Source: JBLHGU01 sp047615875 | Lineage (GTDB): Bacteria; Pseudomonadota; Gammaproteobacteria; Arenicellales; CAJQKF01 | Direction of reading: 5' to 3' | Length of the DNA: 11,470 nucleotides | Assembly: GCA_047615875.1 (NCBI GenBank) | Contig: JBLHGU010000155.1 | Coordinates: forward strand, 1-11,470 | Part shown: piece after piece, positions 1 through 7,700 of the stretch | Position numbering within the stretch: position 1 is the stretch's first letter | Layout of the letters: every line of letters starts with the position of its first letter | Program-made: the position numbers and the translations under genes | The notes under the pieces: model-generated | Databases searched by the model: none | Told to the model about the DNA's origin: nothing | The model's input: only the letters and a program-made list of their open reading frames with translations

Positions 1-437
1 GGAGCGTCCAGATGTGTCTCAAACCTAAGATCACGACTGGTGACAATTCCGGCAAGCTTGCCATTCTCAAGCACCGGAACACCCGAAATGCGTTTACGCC
101 GAGTTAATTCAAGAACCTCGGAAACTGTCGCGGTTAGATTTACGGTAATCGGGTCATTGATGACACCAGCCTCGTATTTCTTGACGCGAGATACTTCTCT
201 GGCCTGAATTTCGGGTGGCAGATTACGATGAACTACGCCGATACCACCTTCCTGAGCCATGCAAATAGCTGCTCTCGATTCTGTTACAGTATCCATGGCT
301 GCGGACAACAACGGAATATTGATATTTATCGAGCGTGTCAAAGGTGTCCGCAGCGCGGCATCTTTGGGGAGGGTTTCGGAGTAACTGGGGACGAGCAATA
401 CGTCGTCAAATGTGAGTGCTTCTTCTATCTTTTCCAT
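1..437 (-). CDS. guaB: IMP dehydrogenase, N-terminal part (cut by window edge)
   Basis: Inosine-5'-monophosphate dehydrogenase oxidises IMP to XMP with NAD+, the committed step of GMP synthesis in the cytoplasm. The first 145 residues are visible; the rest lies beyond base 1. The start MEKIEEALTFDDVLLVPSYS, the LLSAAMDTVTE segment (residues 43-53) and AQEGGIGVVHRN (61-72) match the first part of the GuaB barrel. From about residue 91 the first CBS domain of the Bateman insert begins (VINDPITV, then SGVPVLENGKLAGIVTSRDLRF). The catalytic cysteine loop is off the window. The ATG at 437-435 is the only good in-frame start. It has no Shine-Dalgarno sequence, and a perfect TATAAT ends seven bases before it. 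The gene is divergent from xseA, the usual arrangement in Gammaproteobacteria. Identity is secure; only the length is unknown. Confidence 0.97.
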   Translation of the reverse strand, partial: MEKIEEALTFDDVLLVPSYSETLPKDAALRTPLTRSININIPLLSAAMDTVTESRAAICMAQEGGIGVVHRNLPPEIQAREVSRVKKYEAGVINDPITVNLTATVSEVLELTRRKRISGVPVLENGKLAGIVTSRDLRFETHLDA

Positions 438-443
438 CGACGG

Positions 444-472
444 ATTATACTCTTCGACCCCACCCGGGTAAA
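444..472 (-). promoter_or_regulatory. Predicted sigma-70 promoter of guaB
   Basis: Read on the minus strand, TTTACC (472-467; four of six consensus bases) is followed after 17 bases by a perfect TATAAT (449-444). The discriminator CCGTCG (443-438) is G/C-rich, which in E. coli is typical of promoters under ppGpp and growth-rate control, and guaB is known to be so controlled there. Transcription would begin around base 437, the A of the guaB start codon, so the message would be leaderless or nearly so. The 8-bp palindrome ACCCGGGT (462-469) overlaps the -35 and could be an operator, but I cannot name a binding protein. This is motif reading only. Confidence 0.6.
446..451 (+). promoter_or_regulatory. 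Candidate -10 element for xseA overlapping the guaB -10
   Basis: TATACT on the plus strand (five of six consensus bases) shares four bases with the TATAAT of guaB on the other strand. The matching -35 position (423-428, TTCTAT) is weak, three of six. A start near base 458 would give a leader of about 37 bases before the xseA GTG. This is the only plausible -10 in the short divergent gap, but the call is tentative. Confidence 0.35.
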
Positions 473-494
473 CCACACCTAACACCCAATTATT

Positions 495-1832
495 GTGACA
501 TCTAGTTCATACTCTTCATCATCAACTCGCCTGATTTATTCCGTTTCCGGATTTACAGGTGAAGTTAAAAATTTATTGGAAAGCAGTTATCCCGATGTTT
601 GGATCGAGGGAGAAATTTCCAACTTTTCCAGCCCAGCATCTGGTCACTGTTATTTTTCCCTAAAAGATGACAAATCCCAGGTTCGTTGCGCATTATTCCG
701 TCAGAAACGTCTGCGCTGCGCGACCCCACCTGGTGAAGGAAAGAAAGTATTACTGCGAGGCAAAGTATCGCTTTACCAACCACGAGGCGATTTTCAGTTG
801 ATTGTCGATTACATGGAAGATGCTGGAGAGGGTGCAATGCGACGAACGATGGAATTGCTCAAACGTCAACTCAGCGAAGAGGGCATTTTCGATCAGGAGC
901 ATAAACTTCAATTACCCACACCACCGGCGCGAATTGGTGTCATAACCTCTGCAACCGGAGCGGCTGTAAGAGACATTTTAGCCACACTACGAAAACGCGC
1001 AATAGCCGTGCCGGTTATTATTTACCCAGCGCTAGTGCAAGGAGATAAAGCCGCCAAGGCCATCGTTGAAATTTTCAACAAAATTAAACAGGAGCCATTG
1101 TGTGATGTGCTGATTCTTGCCCGAGGTGGCGGATCGCTGGAGGATTTACAGGCTTTTAATGACGAGTCTGTAGCCAGGGCTATTTATCAATGCAAGATCC
1201 CGGTTGTTAGTGGTGTGGGACATGAGACAGATACAACCATTGCGGATTTTGCCGCGGATGCTCGAGCGGCGACCCCCACAGCAGCTGCTGAGCTGATATC
1301 AGAAAGTTTGTTACATATAAATAATAGCCTGCAGATTTTGCAAACTAGAATTCAAAATGCCTGCCTACAAAAACTGACTTCGCACATGCAGAGCGTTGAT
1401 CTGATGGGGAGTAGGTTACGACACCCGCAGGAGACATTAAACCGACAAAAAGAACGTTTGGCAGCGATAGAACACAGACTACTGCAGACTACCCGGGGAG
1501 AAGTGGCCAGACATAGCCATGCTGTTAGTGGCTTTAAAAACACCCTGCAAACACATTCACCACTCAACCAATTACTACGTCACCAGAGCAATATTGAGTC
1601 TTTACAACACAGATTGTCACAGATTGCAAAAAGCAAACTAAAAATGATTGGCAATTCTCTAGACTCCATGGGCAAGCAGCTCCAGCACCTGAACCCAGAA
1701 AATATTGTACAACGGGGCTATGCGGTACTAACCGTCGACGATCAGGTGGTCTCTTCCATTCACGACACCACAACGGGCCAACATTTAAAAGCTCGACTCA
1801 AGGATGGTGAACTGGATGTTGAGGTTAAGTAA
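495..1832 (+). CDS. xseA: Exodeoxyribonuclease VII large subunit
   Basis: This is the large, catalytic and DNA-binding subunit of exonuclease VII, which degrades single-stranded DNA from both ends into acid-soluble oligonucleotides in repair and recombination. At 445 residues it has family length. An OB-fold occupies roughly residues 12-110 (VWIEGEISNF, GHCYFSLKDDKSQVRCALF). The catalytic core follows: ITSATGAAVRD with D160, ARGGGSLEDL with R210, and GHETD with H243 and D246. These correspond, at a constant offset of five, to the residues I recall as essential in the E. coli enzyme (D155, R205, H238, D241). A helical coiled-coil region spans about 270-395, and the NPENIVQRGYAVLT motif begins at 400. 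The start is a GTG preceded by in-frame ATT ATT, with a stop at 480-482 and no clear ribosome binding site, so translation is probably weak. The small subunit gene xseB is not in this window. Confidence 0.96.
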   Translation: MTSSSYSSSSTRLIYSVSGFTGEVKNLLESSYPDVWIEGEISNFSSPASGHCYFSLKDDKSQVRCALFRQKRLRCATPPGEGKKVLLRGKVSLYQPRGDFQLIVDYMEDAGEGAMRRTMELLKRQLSEEGIFDQEHKLQLPTPPARIGVITSATGAAVRDILATLRKRAIAVPVIIYPALVQGDKAAKAIVEIFNKIKQEPLCDVLILARGGGSLEDLQAFNDESVARAIYQCKIPVVSGVGHETDTTIADFAADARAATPTAAAELISESLLHINNSLQILQTRIQNACLQKLTSHMQSVDLMGSRLRHPQETLNRQKERLAAIEHRLLQTTRGEVARHSHAVSGFKNTLQTHSPLNQLLRHQSNIESLQHRLSQIAKSKLKMIGNSLDSMGKQLQHLNPENIVQRGYAVLTVDDQVVSSIHDTTTGQHLKARLKDGELDVEVK

Positions 1833-2704
1833 TGCGACGCGGTTTGTTCCATTTCGTTTGTATATTCATCCTCGCAGTCAATTTTGTTTCCGCCACTTAT
1901 GCATTTGAGAACTTCCAGTCAATTCCAGGGGGCATCGCAGGTGTGCTGCTGGACGAAGACTCAGGTCCGGCGATTAAGGCCTTGTATGGACATACTCGCA
2001 TTCCAGTCATTTCCCACCAGAGCCGCCGAGTGGCACTAGTCCCGTTAAATTGGGATACCCAACCCGGCTTCTATATTGTTAGCACACTAAACGATAATAA
2101 CGACTATAAAAGTTATACGTTCTCTGTAAAACCTGGCGATCGGACGCTCTATTCGGTTTCTCTGGCAGACACAGATCTGCCCTTTCTCTCCCAGCCAACG
2201 ATAGACCCGAATATAGATCTATCGGAAGTTGATGGTGAGATCAGCAATCCGGATTTAAGCCTGATGTTGCCCGTGGATGCGCCGGTATTACGCCAATATG
2301 GTCAGCTTTATATCAAACAGCATAAACGTGTCGTCCCTTATACCGGGATTCAATTTGAAGTAATAACGCCAGACATCAATATTGTTTCACCGGTTTTTGG
2401 TCGGGTAGCTGAGATAAAACATCTGGAGGACGGCACCTGGCAAGTCATACTAGATCATGGCAATGGATTGGTCAGCATCTTCAATGGTCTATCCACAATA
2501 ACAGTTAATATGGACGACTGGCTGCCTAAGGGGTCAGACGTTGGGTTATTATCCATTGGTAGAAAATTTAGCTTACAGCCGCACTGGAGCTTGAGAATGA
2601 ACGGTGCCTGGATTGATCCCATGTTGCTAGTTAGCAGTGAAATCAATTTACCTCAAATGGAAATTTCACAGAGCAAGATTGATGATGTCGATGAGAACAA
2701 TTGA
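1832..2704 (+). CDS. Secreted M23/LytM-domain protein with degenerate active site
   Basis: This 290-residue protein has a signal peptide: MRRG, a hydrophobic stretch to about residue 20, and a likely cleavage after ATYA (A24). A beta-rich middle domain follows, then a C-terminal LytM/M23 fold at about 147-268 with recognisable framework segments (VFGRVAEI, ILDHGNGLVS, LPKGSDVGLLSIG, SLRMNGAWIDPMLLV). Active M23 enzymes carry HxxxD, an HL before the core helix turn, and HxH. Here HSGMD-type sequence is YTGIQ (Y170, Q174), the YxHLS catalytic His is replaced in FNGLS (G219), and PHLHW has shrunk to PHW (250-252). It is therefore probably not a peptidase. It could be a periplasmic regulator of cell-wall amidases, as EnvC and NlpD are, or a structural binding protein. 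The ATG shares one base with the xseA stop (TAATG) and has GAGG seven bases upstream, so the two genes are cotranscribed and probably translationally coupled. Confidence 0.85.
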   Translation: MRRGLFHFVCIFILAVNFVSATYAFENFQSIPGGIAGVLLDEDSGPAIKALYGHTRIPVISHQSRRVALVPLNWDTQPGFYIVSTLNDNNDYKSYTFSVKPGDRTLYSVSLADTDLPFLSQPTIDPNIDLSEVDGEISNPDLSLMLPVDAPVLRQYGQLYIKQHKRVVPYTGIQFEVITPDINIVSPVFGRVAEIKHLEDGTWQVILDHGNGLVSIFNGLSTITVNMDDWLPKGSDVGLLSIGRKFSLQPHWSLRMNGAWIDPMLLVSSEINLPQMEISQSKIDDVDENN

Positions 2705-2709
2705 TAGCC

Positions 2710-2738
2710 TTGCTAAATTTCCGAATTTCGCCTATATA
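2710..2738 (+). promoter_or_regulatory. Candidate promoter for the small membrane protein
   Basis: TTGCTA (2710-2715) and TATATA (2733-2738) are 17 bases apart, each matching four of six sigma-70 consensus bases. Initiation near 2745 would give a leader of about 25 bases containing GAG (2758-2760) at a suitable distance from the ATG at 2770. Transcription from the xseA operon could also reach the gene, as no terminator is visible in between. Confidence 0.3.
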
Positions 2739-2769
2739 GTTGCCAACTTGATTTCTTGAGACAATCCAC

Positions 2770-2922
2770 ATGATGGAATTTTTGAAAGACCTTTGGGGTT
2801 TTATGAGGGAGCGGAAAAAATTCTGGCTCCTGCCAATTATATTAGTACTTCTGCTATTAGGCCTGCTGATTGTCTTTGCTGAAGGCTCAGCTGTGGCGCC
2901 CTTTATTTATACCCTGTTCTAA
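2770..2922 (+). CDS. Small single-span membrane protein, DUF5989-type
   Basis: A 50-residue open frame fills the gap between the LytM gene and the converging chloride channel gene. It starts MMEFLKDLWGFMRERKKFWL, an amphipathic, positively charged N-terminus. One hydrophobic helix follows (about residues 19-36, ending LLGLLIVF), then a short tail with AEGSAVAPFIYTLF at residues 37-50. This layout and the GSAVAPFIYTLF ending are, from memory, those of the DUF5989 family of roughly 50-residue proteins, which I recall near carbamoyltransferase and saxitoxin-like or envelope polysaccharide clusters. No such cluster is in the window, so here it stands alone. The charge pattern suggests an N-terminus in the cytoplasm. 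GAG at 2758-2760 is a weak ribosome binding site; the second ATG (2773) is an alternative start. Function is unknown. Confidence 0.75.
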   Translation: MMEFLKDLWGFMRERKKFWLLPIILVLLLLGLLIVFAEGSAVAPFIYTLF

Positions 2923-2936
2923 CCACGCAATTTCGT

Positions 2937-4214
2937 TCAGGGAACCCTGTCTGGCAATTTATGGCCAAGTAGGGCTAATTGTTGGTCAAAAAAGGAACGG
3001 CCATATATGCGGTAGGACACTAAATTAGAAAACGCGACGCAAATCATTGCAGCAGTTGTTATTTCGTAGTTATGGGTTAATTCCATAATTAGTAAAATCG
3101 CCGTCAAAGGCGCACCAATTACAGGCCCCACAACTGCCACCATGCCGCAGGCAGCATAAATAATTACGTCAGTATGAGACGCCATGGGTAAAAGCCCAAT
3201 CAAGTCGCTAGCAAGGGTGCCGAAAATTACACCAATTAAAAGTGCTGGACTTAACAATCCCCCGACAAAGCCAAACCCTATACAAATAGCCGTTGCGGCA
3301 ATTTTTGCCAGCATAATTGCAATAAGCTGTAGCCCACTGTAGGCGTCGGTTAGCGCTAGTTTTAATACGGGCAATCCGGTGCCCAACACTTCAGGAATCG
3401 GCATAGCTATAATTGCCACAACCAGACCTGCAGCAGCGGGCCTCAACCATTCAGGTAGCCCAGTCTTATCCGCTAACAGCTGACCAAAATGTGCCGCGCG
3501 CATTAATACCACGGCCAATAATCCACCCAGCACTCCGATTAGAATAAATAAAAAGTACTCCGGTACAAATACATACACCTGTTGATTCTGCGCAAAGATC
3601 GCATCATGTTCCAAACCATAAATCGATAATACATAACCAATCGTTGAGGCTACAGTAATCGGTGCAAATGCACGCAGTGAATAGTGTCTGAGTAAAACTT
3701 CGTGTGCAAACAATATGCCTGCAATTGGCGCAGTAAACACTGTGGATATTGCGGCAGCAGCTCCGCAAGCCAGCGCAATAGATCCTCTTTCTCTGACATC
3801 TCCTGTCAGCTTATTCAGACTATAACCAACTAAGGCGCCGAGCTGCACCAGCGGAGCGTACTGGCCAACCGAGGCACCCGATCCCAGCGATATCAACGCT
3901 GCGAGAGAACTTCTCAGGCCATTTAAAGGCGTTAAACCTTGCAAACCCTGAGCCGCGCCAACTACACTTGCCACGGTCTGAATAGGTTCGGACTTATAGC
4001 AATGACGCAAAAGCCCAACTAGCAGTCCACCAACAACAAGCAGGCACAACGTCAGGCTAAATCGTTGCAACAGGTTTTCGGTGGCAATTGAGGAAATAAT
4101 TCGATCAATAAGAGTTAACAGGGCGACGAAGCCGGTTGCTGCTAACGCAGCAAATATTCCTGTAACACCACCTAAAACTAGTACTGAGAAAATTCTTTTA
4201 ATTATTGAGAACAA
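2937..4214 (-). CDS. CLC-family chloride channel/transporter without coupling glutamates
   Basis: This 425-residue integral membrane protein has the CLC fold of many hydrophobic helices and no CBS domains. Markers in order are LGSGASVGQYAPLVQLGA (residues 110-127, the GREGPxV filter region), APIAGILFAHEVLL (162-175), FVGGLLSPALLIG (316-328) and THNYEI (380-385), where Y383 is the inner-gate tyrosine. The gating glutamate of GREGP is Tyr here (G117 Q118 Y119 A120 P121). The internal glutamate needed for proton transfer in E. coli ClcA (E203) aligns with V173, beside conserved E172. In known CLCs the loss of both points to passive chloride conduction instead of Cl-/H+ exchange. The start is a TTG; an in-frame stop ten bases upstream rules out an earlier start. 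It is the last gene of the array beginning at 8180, 13 bases after the CoxG gene. It ends 14 bases from the converging small membrane gene, with no clear terminator. Confidence 0.92.
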   Translation of the reverse strand: MFSIIKRIFSVLVLGGVTGIFAALAATGFVALLTLIDRIISSIATENLLQRFSLTLCLLVVGGLLVGLLRHCYKSEPIQTVASVVGAAQGLQGLTPLNGLRSSLAALISLGSGASVGQYAPLVQLGALVGYSLNKLTGDVRERGSIALACGAAAAISTVFTAPIAGILFAHEVLLRHYSLRAFAPITVASTIGYVLSIYGLEHDAIFAQNQQVYVFVPEYFLFILIGVLGGLLAVVLMRAAHFGQLLADKTGLPEWLRPAAAGLVVAIIAMPIPEVLGTGLPVLKLALTDAYSGLQLIAIMLAKIAATAICIGFGFVGGLLSPALLIGVIFGTLASDLIGLLPMASHTDVIIYAACGMVAVVGPVIGAPLTAILLIMELTHNYEITTAAMICVAFSNLVSYRIYGRSFFDQQLALLGHKLPDRVP

Positions 4215-4227
4215 AAATACAACTCAT

Positions 4228-4701
4228 TTAGTGCAGGTCAAGTTGGCCTTGATTGAGCCATTCCTGCAGACTTTGGAAAAATAAATGCAAACGTCGGTTG
4301 GCAGCATTACTAATAAAATCCTCGTCGTAACTGGACAAGCGTCCCTTTAAATCTATTCTCGCACTAAACGATACTTCTGTGCCCGCATCATGGCCGGTTA
4401 GTTTAACGTCTGCCACTGCTTCAGCCTGGCCCAGAATACGGGTACCTACGGTACAGACCAGTTGGTAATGGTCAGGCGGACTCACGGGCGTGACTACAAG
4501 ATCTGCTCCGACGCCAATTTTTAATGGCCCTATCCGGATACCAAATTTTGCTCGAAAATTATGCTCGTCGAGTTGCTCAAGAGACTGGCAATTTTGAATA
4601 CAAAACTGCAATGCGCCGGGGTCATTCAGGCCTCGCCATACTATTAATTTATCAGCTTCCAAATTTCGCGAACCACTGATCGTCACTCTTTTAACAGGCA
4701 T
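4228..4701 (-). CDS. CoxG-type SRPBCC protein (carbon monoxide dehydrogenase subunit G family)
   Basis: This 157-residue soluble protein has a helix-grip (SRPBCC/Bet v1) fold. The CoxG signature is clear at residues 25-42, where family LNDPxxLxxCIPGCExL reads LNDPGALQFCIQNCQSLE. A beta-rich body follows (FGIRIGPLKIGVGADLVV at 53-70, then SPPDHYQL) and a long C-terminal helix at about 128-150. CoxG proteins next to CO dehydrogenase are reported to bind quinone and link the enzyme to the membrane, and other members sit near varied oxidoreductases. No CO dehydrogenase gene is in the window. The protein lies 17 bases after the indolepyruvate oxidoreductase gene and is probably its operon partner. 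It lacks a C-terminal hydrophobic anchor. Family assignment is firm; the ligand and role here are inferred. Confidence 0.85.
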   Translation of the reverse strand: MPVKRVTISGSRNLEADKLIVWRGLNDPGALQFCIQNCQSLEQLDEHNFRAKFGIRIGPLKIGVGADLVVTPVSPPDHYQLVCTVGTRILGQAEAVADVKLTGHDAGTEVSFSARIDLKGRLSSYDEDFISNAANRRLHLFFQSLQEWLNQGQLDLH

Positions 4702-4718
4702 TAAAATCTCAATACAAA

Positions 4719-7700
4719 CTATGCAGCATCTTGTTCATAATTTTGTTCAAATTCCAGCCTAAGCTGATCTCTTTTTACGCTACAGGCCAAAACACTCTCT
4801 TCCTTAACAGGACCAAAGCCACGAATACTCTCAGCCCAACCTAGATAGGCAATAGCCGAGTTGTAGTTATATCCAGTCAGCGAAGCCACAACATGATCAA
4901 CTGAATCTTCGTATTCGGTTATAAGTCGACGTTCCATACGACGTTCTGCCTGCAAGCCGAACACATCCAGACGACTGCCACGTAAAAACTTCATGCCGGC
5001 TAGAAGTTTCATCAAACCCATAATCCATCTACCAAAAGACCTCTTTTGCGGTCGGCCTGTGGCTTTATCCAGTTTACGAAATAAGGGCGGCGCCAGTTGA
5101 AACTGAATAGTGTAATCCCCTTCAAACTGTGTGGACAATTGGTTTAAAAAGGCCTGATTACTTAGTTGCCTTGCGACTTCGTATTCGTCTTTATATGCCA
5201 ACAGCCGGTAGTAACACTTTGCTACTTGCTTGCTAAGCTCCTCACCACTTTCAGTTATTTCCTGCTCGCGCAAATGTACTCGATTAACCAGGCTTCTGAA
5301 TTTTTCAGCGTACTTAACATCCTGATATTCCACCAGACGATTGCTATACAAAGAAACAAGTTGCGCCAACGTCTCGGGTGCCTTCGCTTCAACTACAGCA
5401 GACTTGTTGCGCATAACAACAGAACCAGGATTGTGTGCTAGTTGACGACCTAGCTCAAAAGCCTGTTTGTTAAAATCGATGGCGACAGCGTTTAATTCTA
5501 TCGCTTTCATCAAAGCTTCTTTACTCAAAGGTAATAAACCTTTTTGCCAGGCGTAACCCACCATTAACAAGTTGGCTCCTATGGTATTCCCAAGTTGTTG
5601 CTGGGCTACTCGAGTGGCATCAAAAAAATTGCAATTCTCTTTACCCGCCGTATTTTCAATAGTTGATTTTATATGCTCAGCTGGGAATACTAGATCAGGG
5701 CTGGATAGAAACTCTGCCGTGGTGGACTGGTGACTATTGATCAAGACCCTGGTTTTATTCTGTTGAATCTTACTTAAAGCATCGAAGCCACTGGCGACAA
5801 CGGAATCACAACCGATCAACAAATCAGCACCGCCAGCAGCCACTCTAACGGCTTTAATCTCGTCAGGCTGTGGCGATATTTTCACATAGCTAACTACCGC
5901 ACCATACTTTTGTGCCAGACCTGTCATATCCAGCACCGTGCAACCTTTCTGATCCAGATGGGCTGCCATACCCAGAAGAGCACCGATTGTGACCACTCCG
6001 GTGCCACCAACACCCGTAATCACAATGCCATAATTTTCCCCTGTCTCGATTAGTTGCGGCTCTGGAAGGACTTCAGCAATGGAGGTTTTCGCAACTTTCT
6101 TAGCGCTTCGAAGTTTACCGCCTTTAACGAGAACAAAGCTGGGACAAAATCCCTTCACGCAGGAGTAGTCCATATTACAGGCGGATTGATCGATTTCGCG
6201 TTTCCGGCCCAAAGGGGTTTCTTTAGGAACTATTGCCAGACAATTAGATTGCACGCCACAATCGCCACATCCTTCGCAAATCTCGCTATTGATAAAGACT
6301 CGGGTATCCGGTTGTGGCAACGATCCACGCTTGCGTCGACGACGTTTTTCCGTAGCACAAGTTTGAACATACACAATGACGCTAACGCCCTGCTGCTCTC
6401 GAAGCTCCAACTGCAATGCGGGTAGCTCATCACGATGATGTAAACTGGCCTGTGGAGGCAGTGAGTTTTCACCGCTAAATTGTTGTGGTTCATCAGACAC
6501 AACAAGAATCCGCTCTACCCCTTCGCCTACCAACTGATAGGTGATACGGTCTGCACTCAGTATGCCATCGACAGGCTGACCACCTGTCATAGCTACTGCA
6601 TCATTAACCAACAGTTTATAGGTTACATTCACCTTAGCACTAACAGCGGCACGGATAGCCAGAATTCCTGAATGGAAATAAGTTCCGTCGCCCAGGTTAA
6701 CAAATACGTGGGGGGTATCAGTAAATGGTGCCTGCCCAATCCAGGATGCGCCTTCACCACCCATCTGAGTGAAAGTAGCTGTCCGTCTATCCATCCACAG
6801 TGCCATGTAGTGACAACCTATGCCTGCCAGAGCAAGACTGCCCTCGGGTACCTTTGTAGAAGTATTATGGGGACAGCCAGAACAAAAATAGGGGGTTCGG
6901 TTAAGTTTCACCGGAGACTTTTCAAGTGCGCGTTCTTTGTCGTCAAGAAACTGCAAGCGTTGTGAAATACTGTCGCTTTGATAATATGGAGCGATTCGAC
7001 TGGCAATCACCCGGGCTATTCTGGCCGGTGTTAACTCGCCAGAAGAAGGCAGTATCCATTCACCTTTTTCATCAAACTTACCCACCACAAGGGGACGAAC
7101 ATCCGGTTTCCAGTTATAAAGTTGTTCTTTCAGCTGATTTTCAATAACGGCACGTTTTTCTTCAACCACGAGAACTTCCTGAAGTCCCTCGGCAAATTCA
7201 CGAACAGACTCCTTCTCCAAAGGCCATGGCATGCCTATTTTAAATAACCTAAGACCCACTCGTTCGGCTTCATCCTGATCGATGCCAAGATCCTCAAGGG
7301 CTTGCAGAACATCAAGATAAGATTTCCCCGTTGTGGCGATACCCAAACGAGGCTGTTTACTATCTAGAACGATGCGGTTGAGATTGTTTGCCCTCGCAAA
7401 AGCCAGAGCCGCATAGATCTTATACTGATGCAAACGTTGTTCCTGATCCATTGGCTGATCTGGCCAGCGGATGTGAATCCCACCATCTGGAAATTCGAAA
7501 TCTTCGGGGATAACAACACGATGGTTATTGGAAGAAACCGAAACAGTCGCAGAAGAATCTATAGTTTCCGCAATCGTTTTCAGCGCCACCCAACAACCAC
7601 TATAGCGGGACATTTCAAATCCCAGAATGCCGAAATCTAGAATCTCCTGAACACCTGATGGATTTAGAACCGGAATATTGGCATCTATAAAAGCGAATTC

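Noticed and set aside
2938..2949. CAGGG-AA-CCCTG inverted repeat at the junction of the converging small membrane gene and CLC gene
   Set aside because: The arms are five bases with a two-base loop, there is no T-run on either side, and it lies mostly in the last codons of the CLC gene. Not a credible terminator.
4081..4284. Plus-strand open frame of 67 codons opposite the CLC start and CoxG end
   Set aside because: It is antisense to two well-supported genes and its composition matches no protein pattern.
6054..6425. Plus-strand open frame of 123 codons inside the oxidoreductase gene
   Set aside because: It lies opposite the iron-sulfur segment of a fully intact 1153-residue enzyme and looks like a shadow of that coding sequence.
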